A program made the translations under genes and the position numbers. DNA of 64,000 nt from Klebsormidium nitens (Eukaryota; Streptophyta; Klebsormidiophyceae; Klebsormidiales; Klebsormidiaceae). Numbering within the stretch: position 1 is the stretch's first letter; each line of letters starts with the position of its first letter. A model generated the notes under the pieces. It was not told the DNA's origin. It searched no databases and saw only the letters and a list, made by a program, of their open reading frames with translations. Of the stretch, positions 48,746 to 61,500 are shown in pieces. The stretch covers positions 124,001 through 188,000 of the forward strand of contig DF236981.1 of NCBI GenBank assembly GCA_000708835.1. Reading direction: 5' to 3'.

Positions 48746-51213
48746 CTAATCGTGCTTCACTTCGACATCCTTGGTCTCGTGCTTGACGGCCTCCTCTTTC
48801 TTGGGGACCTTCACCTCCAGCACTCCATTGTCGAACTTGGCCTCGATCTTGGACGTGTCCGCGTTGGCGGGAAGCCTGCAGATGACGACACGTGGTACCT
48901 TTTGGAGCGTTCTAAAAGCGCTCCACCGTTGGGTATTTCAGCAAGAAGGATGCGCTCAGAAAGGAAGCTACCAAGAAACCGGCAGGCGTTGAGAGAGCGG
49001 ACGGAAAGAAGTCGAGCAGATCAAGCAACAGTGTCTGGCATGAAACTGGCCGTCGAGAGGTCGCATGCCGTTCCAACTTTGTACCTCAAGGCGCAAGGGG
49101 CTTTGAAATCGATCAATAAATTGAGCATTTTTTTGCGGATCACGGCTGTTTTGCCCTCCAATCCTCTGGGTGGCAGTTCAATCATCTCGCTCGTGTAGAG
49201 CAGGCACTCTCATAGTAAGCAAGGGGAACTAAGTAAACAGTTATTTGAGGACTAAATCAAGCAGCAGTTTCGCACATTGCTATGCTTAGAGAGGACCATC
49301 AGCCGACGCGCAGGGTGTAGAGAAGCACTAAAAGTGGGTCAGAAAGAATCCTCGAAGGGATCCTTTTCTCTCAATGACCAGGCCCGCTGAGCGTTTATGA
49401 GCGCAATAGTCTTGGGCGAGCTTTTCGCGGCCGCACCTGAACTCACACTCGAGGACGTACTGGAATCCCTCAGAGGATCTCTTTATGCCCTAAATTCAAT
49501 AAGTTGACGCGCTCGTTGTAAACTCACAGCCGAGTACGTCACTGAAAGCAAAACCTTGTGTGCCCAATCTCAAAATCCGAAACCCTCTGACGCGCGCGTC
49601 GCGGCCGCACCTGAACCGGCGCATGAAGAAGTCGCCCCGCTCGGCGCGGTGGAAGGTGAAGTCCTGGCCCTTGGGCGTCGTGTTGCGCTCCGCGCGAATC
49701 ACCAGCGTGCGGTCCTGCTCCAGCTGGACCTTCACGTTCTCCTTGGGAACGCCTAGAGAGTTACGGAAAGCGGGTTGCGCGTGCGCGAGCGCTGTGATCT
49801 TCTTGAAGTTACGCTGCTGAGGCTTCCGGCGGAGAAATCACTCTTCGTGTTAAAGCACCCAGCTTTGACTACTGCCCACAAGGTAGAATCTGTGAAACAA
49901 AGAGTCCTGAACTAGGCGCTTCGATCTTGATATTACATAAGGATATCGCTTGACGTTGAGGAGCCGGAGTCCAATCCGCTGCCCTGCGAAAGTCTTCTAA
50001 GGATGTCTATCGTAGGGAGCAACTTCGGCAAAAACAAGTCCTCTGCGGTACATGCTATGGGGGCCATCCTGGCCCGCAACGTTTCCGAAATTGCTGGTAC
50101 GGAGCGGCATGCATGTAGTTCCAAGTCGTCTTCTTTTATTTTGGCCAGGATTTGATAATGTTTCTCAAGTATCCAGATCGAATGAAGAAACGACACTTGG
50201 AACTAACCTACGTCAATATGTTACATTTTCAGCTGCCAACCCCTTCGTAACTTCGCTTGCCTTCTCGAAAGCTCAAATTGTTGCAAGTAGCCAAATCTTA
50301 GGAGAGATGAAGCCCTGAAGGAGAGAGAAGCTGAAGGGCAAAAGGCCTTCAAAGAGCCGGAACACTGGAGAAACGAAAGATTGGGGATACGAACTCGGTT
50401 TAAAAAGCTGACTTCCTCGAGAAACTGAAAGCTGCGAGTGCTGAAGCATTTTAGAAGAACAAGAGTCAAGGATATAGACGGCCTTTCTCACCAGGCATAT
50501 CGATGAAGAAGACATGGGCGTCCGGGTACTCCACCTGGGCGACGCAATCTTTGCTTCAGAGATCTCGCAAGAAAGCTCCTTCCAAATCCGCCTTTCGCAT
50601 CCGCGCTAGACCAGAAGTATGTTCAATCATTTGTAGCATGCTTGAAGCAGATAAAGCTGAATTGGAATCTCTCGTGCTTAGATTTGGAATATCTGGGTAA
50701 GCGAAGGTGTTTCTTTCAGCGACTTACTCTCCACAGCTGTCGCATTGCCGTTTCTTGCCAGGCACAAGTAGAAGTGATCTTTGCAAGTGACACTGCTTTC
50801 CCTGCTTTAAGTCCTCAATCTACTCCCCAAGCAAGTTATACCCAATTCCCACTAATTTAGATTCCTCCCTCAATAAAGAACAAGAGTATCTTGCACCAAC
50901 AACCAGAACATCGACAAAACGCATTTCCAATCTCCTAAAAAAATGGCCGGGGAGAGCCCCTCACCCAGTCGACATCGGTGTTCAGGATGGCCCTCCGCTC
51001 GCGCATCGTCCTGGCCCACTGGTCGGGGTCGGTGTTATCCCCCCGGTAGAAGCCGGGCGCGCGCGCGCCCGAGCCGTACCAGTCCCCAAAACCCCCAAAC
51101 CCTCCCCCAAACCCTCCCCCGCCCCACGTGCCCCAGGGGTCGGTGAGCCCGGAAGAGCCCAGGTCGAAAAAGGGGTCCAGGGTGAAGGGGCGGTTGAAGC
51201 TACTGAGCGCCAT
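48746..51213 (-). CDS. small heat-shock protein (Hsp20/alpha-crystallin family)
   Basis: Four exons, all in phase: 51213-50965, 50534-50492, 49752-49611, 48875-48746 (TAG), 187 aa. The N-terminal arm has SSFNRPFTLDPFFDLG and a Gly/Trp/Phe-rich stretch (about 30-50). The alpha-crystallin domain runs from VEYPDAHVFFIDMPG through NVKVQLEQDRTLVIRAER and FMRRFRLPANADTSKIEAKF to NGVLEVKVPK; the tail carries a VEV anchor motif. This is an ATP-independent holdase forming oligomers that bind unfolding proteins. No transit or signal peptide, so a cytosolic class I-like form. Two or more introns in an sHSP gene is unusual, as land-plant class I genes usually lack introns. Confidence 0.5.
49425..49616 (-). 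repeat. duplicated donor edge of an sHSP exon
   Basis: The 18-bp string at 49599-49616 spans the donor of exon 49752-49611 (GTTCAG|GTGCGG on the minus strand). It recurs exactly at 49425-49442 in the following intron, 174 bp away. A related pair, AACTCACA followed by CGAG and ACGT, lies at about 49440 and 49521. Confidence 0.5.
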
Positions 51214-51247
51214 GGTTGCAGTCGAAGCGGAAAGGAGCAGAATCGCG

Positions 51248-51270
51248 AGAAGAAGAAGAAGAAGAAGAAA
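51248..51270. repeat. GAA/TTC trinucleotide tract in the sHSP 5' leader
   Basis: About seven AGA/GAA units lie 35 bp before the start codon. On the transcript strand this is a CUU-rich polypyrimidine leader. Confidence 0.5.
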
Positions 51271-53282
51271 CGAAGCTCACGCGCGAGCACTTTCTGTCCG
51301 GAAAGAAGAGCAGGGCGCCTCAAATTTTCTGGGATGTGGACGCCTAATCAATTTGGCTTGCTTTTTTGCTGAGTATAAAAATGAGCACGAGATCTTGTGG
51401 TCACGCTTTGGGCAGAGTCGAGTCGAATTGGAAAGGTTATATTGAAGGTTCAAAACCAGTAAGATTTTCTCTCGGGCTGACGTTTCTGGTTTCCTGGATA
51501 AGTCAAACCGAGGAAGAATGCATGACATGCTCACGTGATGGTGACTACGGTCCTCGACCTGCCAGCACAGCGAATACGAGCAGTAAACTCTGTCCAGCTC
51601 GGCGATCATCTTCGGTTTTTGATTATTTTCAGCGCAGCTTGTGCCTTAAGACCCTCAGAGTGTATTCTGTAGCAAACTGACACCTGGCACTGCGCCACGG
51701 TTCCATTCTGGAAGCTATTCGCCCGTCATGCATGTGAAGCAGCAGCGCGCGCTGCCGCGCATGATCTGACCGCAAATCCGATGGTAAACCTGCATCAGTT
51801 TTTGCTTTCTTGATTGCATGGCGCCACAGATCAGTGCACCCGCAATAGTCAGACGCTCTCTAAACGGCTAGAGGCCGGGCCCGAGAGCGGCACATGTGAT
51901 TGATCTGATCTATTAGTACGTTGCCCGGGGTACGTCGCGCGGGATTGACTCAGGCGCTTGGCGGCTTGGATCGGATTCGTCAATCAAACTAACGGCCAGC
52001 CGCGGCAATCATGTGTCGCTTGACGAGCAGCCTCCTCGCTTTTGAGCCTGAATTCAGTGGTTCGATCAGCATGATCGTACAGCATGATGCTCAGCATGAA
52101 ATTTATGCCATTTCTTGGTCGGCTGTGGATTCACGGACAATCCTTCCAAGTTCAAAGTGAGGGACACGGCTCTCGGGTTTCAACATGGGTCAAATATGCT
52201 TATGTGCACACTCTACGCGAGGGTGGAAACACCGACGCACTAAAGCTTGTCCTATGTTTGATTTCTCTACGGCCAATTTGGTGGTTGCATGATTTCAGAT
52301 GGTTTCACGGGTCTATCACAAGATCGAACACGAGAGCAGATGTTCTGCTCTGCTGATTTGCACCTCAGGCTACATGGCGGCTACGCGATTCCTACCGCCA
52401 TCCTACCAGCCCGGAAGCGAAAGATGTTTCTACAACATTCGAACATAGCGGGGCCCAGTGACTAGAAGTAAACGGGTTATGAGACAACTGACTAGTGTTT
52501 ACGGCTTCCGAGGTAGTGTAGAAGTAGTGACGTAACGTAGTCATAGCTAAACCTCAGCTGCAAATCTAGATCTTAGTCATAGTACAAACTCGTGACCACC
52601 TCATTTCATGTTTCCGAACTCAAAAGCTCCATGCTTCGGTACGGGCTTGTTAACTGATGTATGTATCGATGTTGCAGAGTGAGAGTAGCCTAAATAGTAG
52701 CCGGGCGGGCCACGTCATGCACTCACACGTAAGTTCACAGTTGTTGCTGATGGCTTTTACTGGTCATTGGAGAGCTTCCAGTGATGGAGTATTGTACTTG
52801 AAGGCATGCACGAGATGCTCCGCCGGCATGCGATGCGCGCGCCATCAACAATGTATACCAGCTCGCAAGCTAGACCATATCTGTCCAACCCGGCCTCTAC
52901 TGACTCACAGTAAGCATGTGGTCCGTTGATAGAACATCGAGGCTTTCATCGAAAGCTGCTGTTGTCGGCCATGGTCTGCGATTCTTAAGTTGGCAACATG
53001 CTGCAATTAGTGACTCATTGCCGTGTAACACCTGTAGGGCCGCTGCCCAATACAGGGGTCTGCATAACGACTCTCAATTCACCTGAGTACTGACTTCGAT
53101 ATCCACCTAGGCTTCCAAAGGGCTACGATGCAACTCGGTATTGCTAGTCGCTTCGGAAACCAGTGAACCTTGAGAGCTGCCAGTGGGCGTCAACGAGTCG
53201 TCGTATCAAAGCGCCCAATAAGGGGTGTGCGCAAACGGAATAACCGGGATACTGTACACGGGCCGCAGGTTCACAACCTGCG
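51271..53282. other. intergenic region without a recognisable gene
   Basis: Promoter side of the sHSP gene and 3' side of RTF2. Short ORFs only, no family likeness, no RNA gene seen. Confidence 0.5.
51444..51451. promoter_or_regulatory. possible heat-shock element half (GAAnnTTC)
   Basis: GAAGGTTC is a perfect two-unit inverted heat-shock element about 230 bp upstream of the sHSP start. A full element needs three units, so this is only suggestive. Confidence 0.5.
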
Positions 53283-56200
53283 TCACTGTTCCTTCAGCAG
53301 CTTCGGGGGCTTCGCTGGTAACCCGCTGCTTTCCAAAGCCTCCGCTGCTTTTGCCTGCCAACAAACAGGAAGCAGCCTCGTCATGCTGTTGCTGAAGGCC
53401 TCGATCTGAATCGGTCATAACATGCCGTGGTGACGTCACTATGACGTCAACATAATGAGGTTCGAAGGGAGCTGCTTTTAAAGCCCACAGAATACTGACA
53501 ATCTGATTCCAATGGCCTTTTGGAAGAGAATGTCAATTCACCTATGGCCTTACTCTATTTTTCAAATGCCCACTGAGAATTCGCGTCCAGACAAGAGTCC
53601 TCAACAAGACGACAGTCGAAGATAAGTCGCCTTACCTCCACTGTCCGCCTTCTCTTTTTCCGGTATTGCTGCAATCGCTCCTTCAGCAATTTTACCTGGC
53701 AATGTAGGAGACAACGGTTGAGCAGGTTCCTTGACCACGGCCCCGAGTACGCAACCGAAGAAGGCAGTGGTTGATTCCAATTGAGAGTTTCTTCTCTTTT
53801 CAGAGCGACGTCAACATGACACCCGCCTTCGTCATGGCGCCTGTCGTTGGTTTCAACCAGCAAAGCACACACGAATACCGTACCAGCGTTTAATTTCGTC
53901 AGGTTCGACGCCAAATAATTAATTATGAAACGTTTGAGGACTTCGGCAGACCTAATGTTACCTGCTAAAACATACCGTTATCGATCCATTACCGCTTGAA
54001 ATATATTTCTGAAATTTTCGGCAAGGCCGAACAATAATTTATTTGATGACGAAATTAAACGCTGGTACGGTATATCTTGTCGTTTCAAGGTTTGAAAGGT
54101 TGCACGCGGTCTCCCAAGCTGAAAATCAACAGAGCACGGCTGGGGTTCCCGATCACAAACCAAGACACGCAGATTGGACAATCGAGGCCATCCTTTTGAA
54201 AAAAGGCGATAAGGTCGAAACATGTCAGCGGAATTCAAAACAGCAAAGGAGGGCACACCTCTTCCAAAGATCCGTTGATGGGTACGACGTCGTTCGGAGC
54301 GTACGCCTTCCCGCAAGATGGACAACACGGGTCTGTGACCTGCAGCCAATCACAGACCGATAAGTCAGCAAGCATCAAGTAGAGGAACACTTCAAAGGCT
54401 CGAGACGCAACCTGCCCTAGGCTATGAGATCTATGGACTCTTGAGGTCTCATGTGAATTTGACTATGTTCATGGAGACGTTTTCGGTGCCTAAAAAACCC
54501 TCGCAACAAGTGATACTCTTTGACTGGTACTCTCTGACGCCCAAATGTTGCTGAATCTCCTCCAAAAGTGGCGTGTAAGCTGGTGACACGAAAGAGTGAC
54601 GTAAGCACAACTTGGACTCGCAAGGGCTCGGACGGCGCTCTCTGATATTAGGCGGTCTACACCAGTGTTTTTATACAACCCCTGAAGCTGAAAACTGCTC
54701 CGACCGTGTTCGGTCAGTGGTTTGGAGCCTTGCCTCGAGCAGCGCCTTTTTTGCAAAGACGTGTCCGCAGCTAGCCAAGGCTGCGAACCTGCGAAGAGTG
54801 AAGGGAGACACCAAGTCAGAAAGAGGCTCCACAAGTCCGCAGAAATGCACCAATCGCACCTGAACGTTTTTCCCCACTGCGCTAAGATCGCTCTACTCTC
54901 ATATAGCTGCTGCCAGTGGCTCACAACAGACACTTCTCGCCATCCCTGTCCTTATCAATCCCTCTCACCTGATGCAAGCAAGGCCCAAAGAGGAAGAAAG
55001 CAGGGGTTTCCGGGGCGGGCCAAGCCCCCCTTGGCGACCGGTGGACATTTAAAGTTTTACGAAAAGCGTGCACAAATCTTTCGTAGCTCAGGCCCAAGCG
55101 CGACCAAATTGGAGTAGCAGGGTAATGGGCAAAAGAACAACATAACGTAGCCATTTTCAAAAATTGTTTTTTCCGCAAACTCACGGGTGGCGTAGGCTCG
55201 GGGAGACGTGTGTGATTGGGCACACCCAAGGAAGATTGTCTCTGGAACGGGCCGCCTCGTCGTCGTTCCGGAGTGGCTCACGCAGCAATTGCACCTCGAA
55301 GATGCTCTGCACGAAGAGATGTAAGAATGAGCCCCTTTGTGAACCAGCCAGTATCTTCATCTCGGAAGAAAGCCCGAATGAAGGGCCTTCGAGAGATCTG
55401 AAAGCATGGCATGTTGAACGGCGAGCAGAAGCAAACATAGGAAGAATTTCCGTAAATGAAGGGCTCACAAAACTAGACAGGCGAAAAGAGACATTGAGGC
55501 GAGCAGATACGATGGAGTCTTTGGGATCTGAGCCTCCGCAACAGAACGGCCTGGTCACGAACGAGGCTGAGCAAGGAACCAATAAGCAGGCGCATGCGAA
55601 GACGGGGTCTCCTAGCTCACAGCCCATCAAGGCGATATAGACTTGACAATCGTCAAGGACACTTGAAGTGCTGTTTCTATTATATTTGTTGCCAGACCTT
55701 CCAAGTAATACCAAAAGGGGCTGCTGATTATATTCTACTCACCTTGGCCGACTTCAGATGCCCAAAGTCCTCAGCGAATTGCTTCTGGTTATCGTACCGC
55801 CACTGCATGAACCAGCACGTCGCTTTGAGAACATACCACTGATAAAAGGCTTCACTCTTGGAAGTTTGTGTACCTGTATCACGACTTTTGGGTTGTCCAA
55901 CTTTTGACCGTTCGAATGATGGACTCATCTCGTCATGCAAGGGAGCGGGCGGTCTCATGCTTTTGCAAATTTATGCAAATGATCCAGCAATCATGCGAAA
56001 ACCACACGAACAATGTAGATGTAGAGGCATCCAAGTTGCTATAGCAAGCAAGGGGTGCTTTCATACTGATCTTTCAAAGAGAATTACAATCCGATGAATC
56101 TGCTAAGATCGTAGCATAAGGCAAAGATGGAAGCAGGGGTACTCATCGTCCGCACTTCTGACGACCAGAAAACACTTTCGCAGAATTTCTGGCCGTCTTC

Positions 56201-57353
56201 ACACACAAAGAAACTCGAAAGCCTAACCTCGGATGACTCGTCCAAGAACAGGTCGTTCTTAGCCAACAGAAACTCCAGCACGCTCTCCCGATTGTATCTG
56301 CAGAGCACATACGAAGAATTTCGTCAGCCTGCTTGATGCTATCCAGTCAGCATTCCCAAGAATCTTATCAGAAATGTCAGCGAAACACTCAAAGCCCGAC
56401 ATGATTACAGCTGTCTCGGAATCTGTCGTATTCCCAGTACAGCTGGACATGATGAGCAGAACGACCTCGTGGGATGACTACCATAGAGGATGAAATCAAA
56501 CCGATAAAAGGACCGCCCAGGACACTTCGAAAACGTCAAGAGCAAGCTGACTATGGACAAGAGGCTCGTCAAGCGGGAGTGACTCACAATCTTCCAAGAT
56601 GGCAAGCAGCGATCGGTTCCCTGCAGAGCAACAAACTGACACAAGTGAGCCTCTAGTTCCCCACAGTAATACCATGTCCGACTTCGGTCAATCATGAATC
56701 AGACAGAAAAGCGCAGCCTACTTCACGTCACCATAGTTCCGACGAGGCTGTAACGCCCTACGAAATCTGTGTGAGGTGAGGAAGAAGGGCGCAGAAAGTG
56801 GAAACTCAAACAGATACGGAAGGGGACTACTATTTCGATACCTGAGGGCCTGACCAGTCAGAGAACAGGAAGACCACTTGGCAACCACTAGATCTTCTGC
56901 CGAAGCGGCCTCCCTCGGCGCCACATAACCATCACCAATCTGCAAAGAACAAATGCATAAGTCATTAATGATCCTCCAATGGCATTCCCTGAATGAATCA
57001 CATCCCTCCAACTCTTAAATGCGGAAAGCTCCACTACCAGCGAGATGCTTTCAGACACGAAGCGGCGGACAAACTTTGCCACATTGCGTCGCTTCTTGCC
57101 AGAATGCCACGTTTCGCCTCTGACAAATCCTGCTTTTGAGAGGCAAGGACGCACGCTTTGACATACTGCTCAAAAGCCACGAGCTCATTCCAAAAAGCAA
57201 AGCCTCGCCCTTCTAATGAGAAGTAAAACGGTGCGAGTCTTTCACCTGCCCACCCCGTGTGGAGCGACTGCTGCTGTCGGCCTGGTTGACACGCCATGAT
57301 TGACCACGAATTACATCACTGCGGCTGATGATCGTTCCTCCATCCAGCCCCAT
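53283..57353 (-). CDS. RTF2: replication termination factor 2 (RTF2), C2HC2 RING-like protein
   Basis: Ten exons in phase: 57353-57246, 56939-56842, 56620-56588, 56297-56228, 55784-55743, 55306-55185, 54788-54734, 54339-54259, 53695-53636, 53354-53283 (TGA), 246 aa. It starts with the family hallmark MGLDGGTI. The first RING-like half follows: AKWSSCSLTGQALREP, IAACHLGRLYNRESVLEFLL; then FGHLKSAK. The second half has WVCPIT, ALASCGHVFAKKALLE, CCPSCGKAYAPNDVVPINGS and KLLKERLQQYRKKRRR. RTF2 acts at stalled replication forks and, in plants, also in pre-mRNA splicing. No ubiquitin-like N-terminal domain of the land-plant form is seen; the C-terminal tail is short compared with animal and plant RTF2, so a small exon could be missed. 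The exon 54788-54734 is followed by a GC donor (CTCGAG|GCAAGG). Confidence 0.5.
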
Positions 57354-58517
57354 GATAAGCTCCAAGTTGCTTCAGATGATAAGATAAGGGCCGGAGAGAA
57401 ATCTTGGCTGCCAGACTCAAGAGGGAACTGCCTGCAAGTGCTCCTAGACTTTGTTCCTTAAACGGAGCTTTGCGGCACAATGCTGATTTGGCAGCTCATC
57501 TTTGTCTAGCCGCCGAAAAGTACGTGGGACCACTTGATGGTGGTGGTGGTACAGCTCTTTTCAAGGCTTTTGTCTGTTATTGGAAGAGAGAAGCTCGAAA
57601 GGTCTAAGCTAGCCAAGTCTGAACTGCATATAGCGGCAGCTCATTTCGACGTTCTTTCAAGCTTCCATCCTGCCTGAAGTTAGCAAGTTGCTTGCATAGA
57701 GCTGCAGCCGGCTCTCAACATGGTACGTGAATAGAAGTGAGAATTCTTTAGGAGAACGCTTGAGGACTGGCCACACAAGCCACCTAAAAGCCAGCTTAAC
57801 ATAGGGCCCAGCCACCAAGATTTCGACGCTTCATCTGCAGAGAGTGGCTGAAGATTTTCCACAACTTTGAAAGCAGATGCGAGAGCACGAGGAGCCCAAA
57901 GCCCAGAATGCGTGGCGCTCTCACCCCTCTCTCACCACAGAAAGAGGAGCTGCCTTCCAAAAAGATCCCCCTGCTCAGGCTTCAAGTTCAGCAGCATTGT
58001 AGGTATTATACTGTATTGGCACATTCGTTTTACTCAAAAAACACAATTTGTGTGCAAATTCCATCAAAACCAGCGCATCTCCGGGAGCTTACCTTGGATG
58101 TGCCAGGGAACGGCAGGAACGGTACCGTAACGTACCGAGTGGTCGATGCCTTCTTGAAAGGCTGGGCCGTTACCGTCACGTACGGCATTCCTTCAGCATC
58201 TCATCAAGGCATAAGCCAAGAGAATACCTGAATTTATCAGCCGAATTTCATTGACTGCTCTACATAGCACGCACTTTGACATGCATCCAGGATGCATCCA
58301 GAGTTTGCAGAGCTTTCAAGAGTGCTCTAAGAGACGCCTCAGGACCTGGCGCGCCAGCTGCGAGGTGGACAGAACGAAGGGCAGAGTCACAGAGCCTGAG
58401 GTTCGTGAGGGACTGTAATCAGTCAGCCGGGGGGTATTGATCTGTTCCGCCCCGGCTCTGCAGAAGTGGGGAAACACAGTACCACCCCTTGCAGGATATT
58501 GGTAGGCCAGGACTCCA
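57354..58517. other. divergent intergenic region
   Basis: Lies between the start codons of RTF2 (-) and AspRS (+), so it should hold both promoters. Short ORFs without support. No motif recognised. Confidence 0.5.
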
Positions 58518-61500
58518 ATGGCGGACGCTCCAAAGTCTGTTCCAAAGCAGGATGTTGGCATCGGGAGCGCTTCCGTCCAGGGCATTGCAGAAGGCGTTGC
58601 AGATGCTGCGTCTAAGCTTGCAAACGTTGCGCTTGGGAAATCAGATATCCAAGGTAAGTTGTCAACTGATGTCAATGCTTTCTGCCGGACATGCAAACTG
58701 AATGTGATATATCATTGCGAGACTCTGTGAAGTGCTTTCTGAATGCTATTCCTCGTTCATGCAGATTCAAATGGTTCAACGCATTTCAATGCTGTGCTGA
58801 TTTAGCATGTTTGCTTTTGAGAGGTGGTTGGAGGGCTCACTTCCAAAAAAGCGCACCACCCTTTACGAGAGTGTTGTGTGGCACTTCCAGTGAAGCTTGG
58901 CATGTTCTTACTCCTGTTAGCAGAGCTGTTTGAATTTGGTGCTTGTCAGACTAGTGATTCGATCGGGCACTGCAACGTGAAAGCCAATTGGCAGCTGCTG
59001 ACCATGCTAATGCTGGGTGTAATGATATCAAAATAAACATTTGATCAAGATTTCATGCTTGGAACTGATTTTGTCCTGGCACAGTCAACTGTGCAACGGT
59101 GCGAAAGGAAGCGGAGAATCTCACAACAAGAAGGTGCTTAGCTTGATTCTTTATTGATTTGGACGGTATCTAGACGCCAGATGAGGGAAAGCTCATTGAT
59201 AGAGCCTTGTGCTTTCAGAACCTACCGCTGAGAAGCCAAGCAAAGAAGCACCGGAGGGCGGCAAGAAGAAGGACCCCAAGGCCGACAAAAAGGCGGAGCG
59301 GATGGCCAAGAGAGAGGCGCAGGCGGCCGCCGCGAAGGCGGCCACTTCAGAAGCGGACCCCCTGGCTGGTACGATAGCGACGGGTCTTCTTCTGACATGA
59401 AAGTCATGTTGTGATTGTCTCTTGTGATTACAAACTTTATTGAAATCTCTATTCTTCTTGTTTGGGTGCACGTGGTTCGTTCTTTGGGCCCAGGTTGAAG
59501 CAATGCTCAAAGTCTTTCAAGTAAAACCATTGTCAATTGGATAAAACCAGGCTGATGCGGCCAGAAACTTGCGCAGCTATGAATTTCTTCGCTCTTTACC
59601 CGCTTGTGCGGGCTCCGCTGAAGTCAGTTCCCCTCTTCGGCATCATTGCTAATCCAGAACCGCGTCCCACTCGTTGATCTGCGGAATCCTTCTCAATCCT
59701 ATCACGATCCCAGGGATGTTGATTCTGATCTCTTGTTTTACTTGGTCTTTTTGCAGACAACTACGGCGACATGCCGACCGTCCAGTCTCAAGCCAAATCC
59801 GGCCATAAGTGGACCCCCGTCCGCACCCTCACCTCCGCTCTCGACAAGCAAGAAGTCCTCATCCGGGGGCGCGTTCACACCGTGCGAGCCAAGGGCAAGT
59901 CGGCGTTCCTGGTGGTTCGGGAGGGAGGCGCGACGGTGCAGGTTGCGTTTTTCGTCGATGAGAAAGTGGTCAGCAAGCAGATGGTGAAGTACATTTCGGG
60001 CCTGAGCAAGGAGTCGATCGTGGACGTGTGGGGGGTGGTCTCGGTGCCGCCCGAGGCGCTGGCGTCAACAACGCAGCAGGTGAGGGGGTCAGCCGGAATG
60101 TTGCATCTAGCAGGAGTGGGCCTGTGGAAGTTTTGGAGGGCTGAAGTCAACCTGAGGGAATCCCGTTCGTAAGATAGGAAATCCCAGACCTTCTAGACCT
60201 ACTAGACCTTCTAGACCTACTTTTTACTACCGTCTAACTACTACTTAAGGTCTGCCGTTGTCAAAGTGGACGATTTAAGCTTACGAAGGTTTGTCGTCAT
60301 TGATGATGATGATCTGAGACGACGCACCTTCTTGCTCACATCGTCGTTGTGCTTTGAAATTGACAATTCTGCCTTTTCAACAACACCTGAGTCCTTGTGC
60401 TTGCAACGTTTTTGATGGCTCATCTAGCTATTTTCCGTGATGGTGTCAAAGTATCACTTTTTAGTACCCTGTAATGCAACACGCAGGCAGGAAAGCCCGT
60501 TTGCTGATGGAAACTATCTCATGTATGTTAGGTTGAGTTGAGCGGGCGGAAGATCTATGCCGTGAACAAGGCGACGCCACAGCTGCCCATCAGCGTTGAC
60601 GATGCTGCGAGAAGCGAGCAAGCAATTGCAGAGGGAGAAAAGGTGAGCTGTGGGTGGCTTCAAGGAGTCTCTGTCGATATTGGACTCCTGACAGATGCCT
60701 GATCGTCCTTGAATAGTGATGTAGTTCTATCTCTCAAGCTTTGGATTGGGGGGACGTGTTGTTGATGAATGTCCAGTACGCACCGTGCAGTCAGGTTGTG
60801 CCCAGTCCGGAGCGTATCTACTAGATGAGCGCGGTCGTACCTTGCCCTTCTTTATGCGCAAGTTGCCCCCCGACGATCTTAAGAAGGCCGACTTCGGGAC
60901 GAATGTGTGCGTACTCGTTCCGAGTTTGAGACACTGCTTAAAGTGGGCGTAGGGCTCGCGAGTCATTTTTGATCGGACGGTACATTCCACCGAGTTGAAT
61001 TTATCGGAGGGTGTACGTTGATTGTTTTCTGTCGTCGTCACGCTCCGGTGATGCCGTCGGTGTGACGGCCTACGCCCACTTTAATAAGCGCGGATGTGTC
61101 TCTGTGTTCGACTGCCTCCTCGACACGGCTACTTTCAGGATCCAAGTATGCCTGGCGGAGCTGACGTCGTTTGTCTGCCGGTTGCCTTGCAGAAGGGGGA
61201 GAAGTATGTGCGAGTTTCTCAGGACACGCGCCTGAACAACCGGTCGATCGACCTGCGGACGCCTGCAAACCAGGGCATCTTCCGGATCCAATCGCAAGTC
61301 AGCCAGGTAAGCATTCAGAAAGTTGAAAGCCTACTTCAGCCTTCAATCGAGCGGAAGGAAGCCAGGCTTGGTCCTCTTCTTTGCTTGCTCTGATGCTCCT
61401 CTCGATTCGTTTCCCAGGTCAAATTGAGCTTTCGATTGTGCTTATACGGCGCTTCCTCAGTTGCTCTGTCTTCTGAAGTTCTTCGATACCCACGCTCTCG

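Noticed and set aside
51370-51382. TATA-like string TATAAAAA
   Set aside because: It faces the plus strand, away from the sHSP gene, and no plus-strand gene follows.
53206-53439. 77-codon minus ORF as the RTF2 C-terminus
   Set aside because: The RTF2 reading phase enters the frame that stops at 53283 (AKAAEALESSG ... LLKEQ), not this one.
54921-55060. Additional RTF2 exon around 54990-55060
   Set aside because: The flanking exons already join in phase and its peptide (HRSPRGAWPAPE) has no RTF2 likeness.
55185-55714. 177-codon minus-strand ORF as a gene of its own
   Set aside because: Only its last part is the RTF2 exon 55306-55185; the rest is intron.
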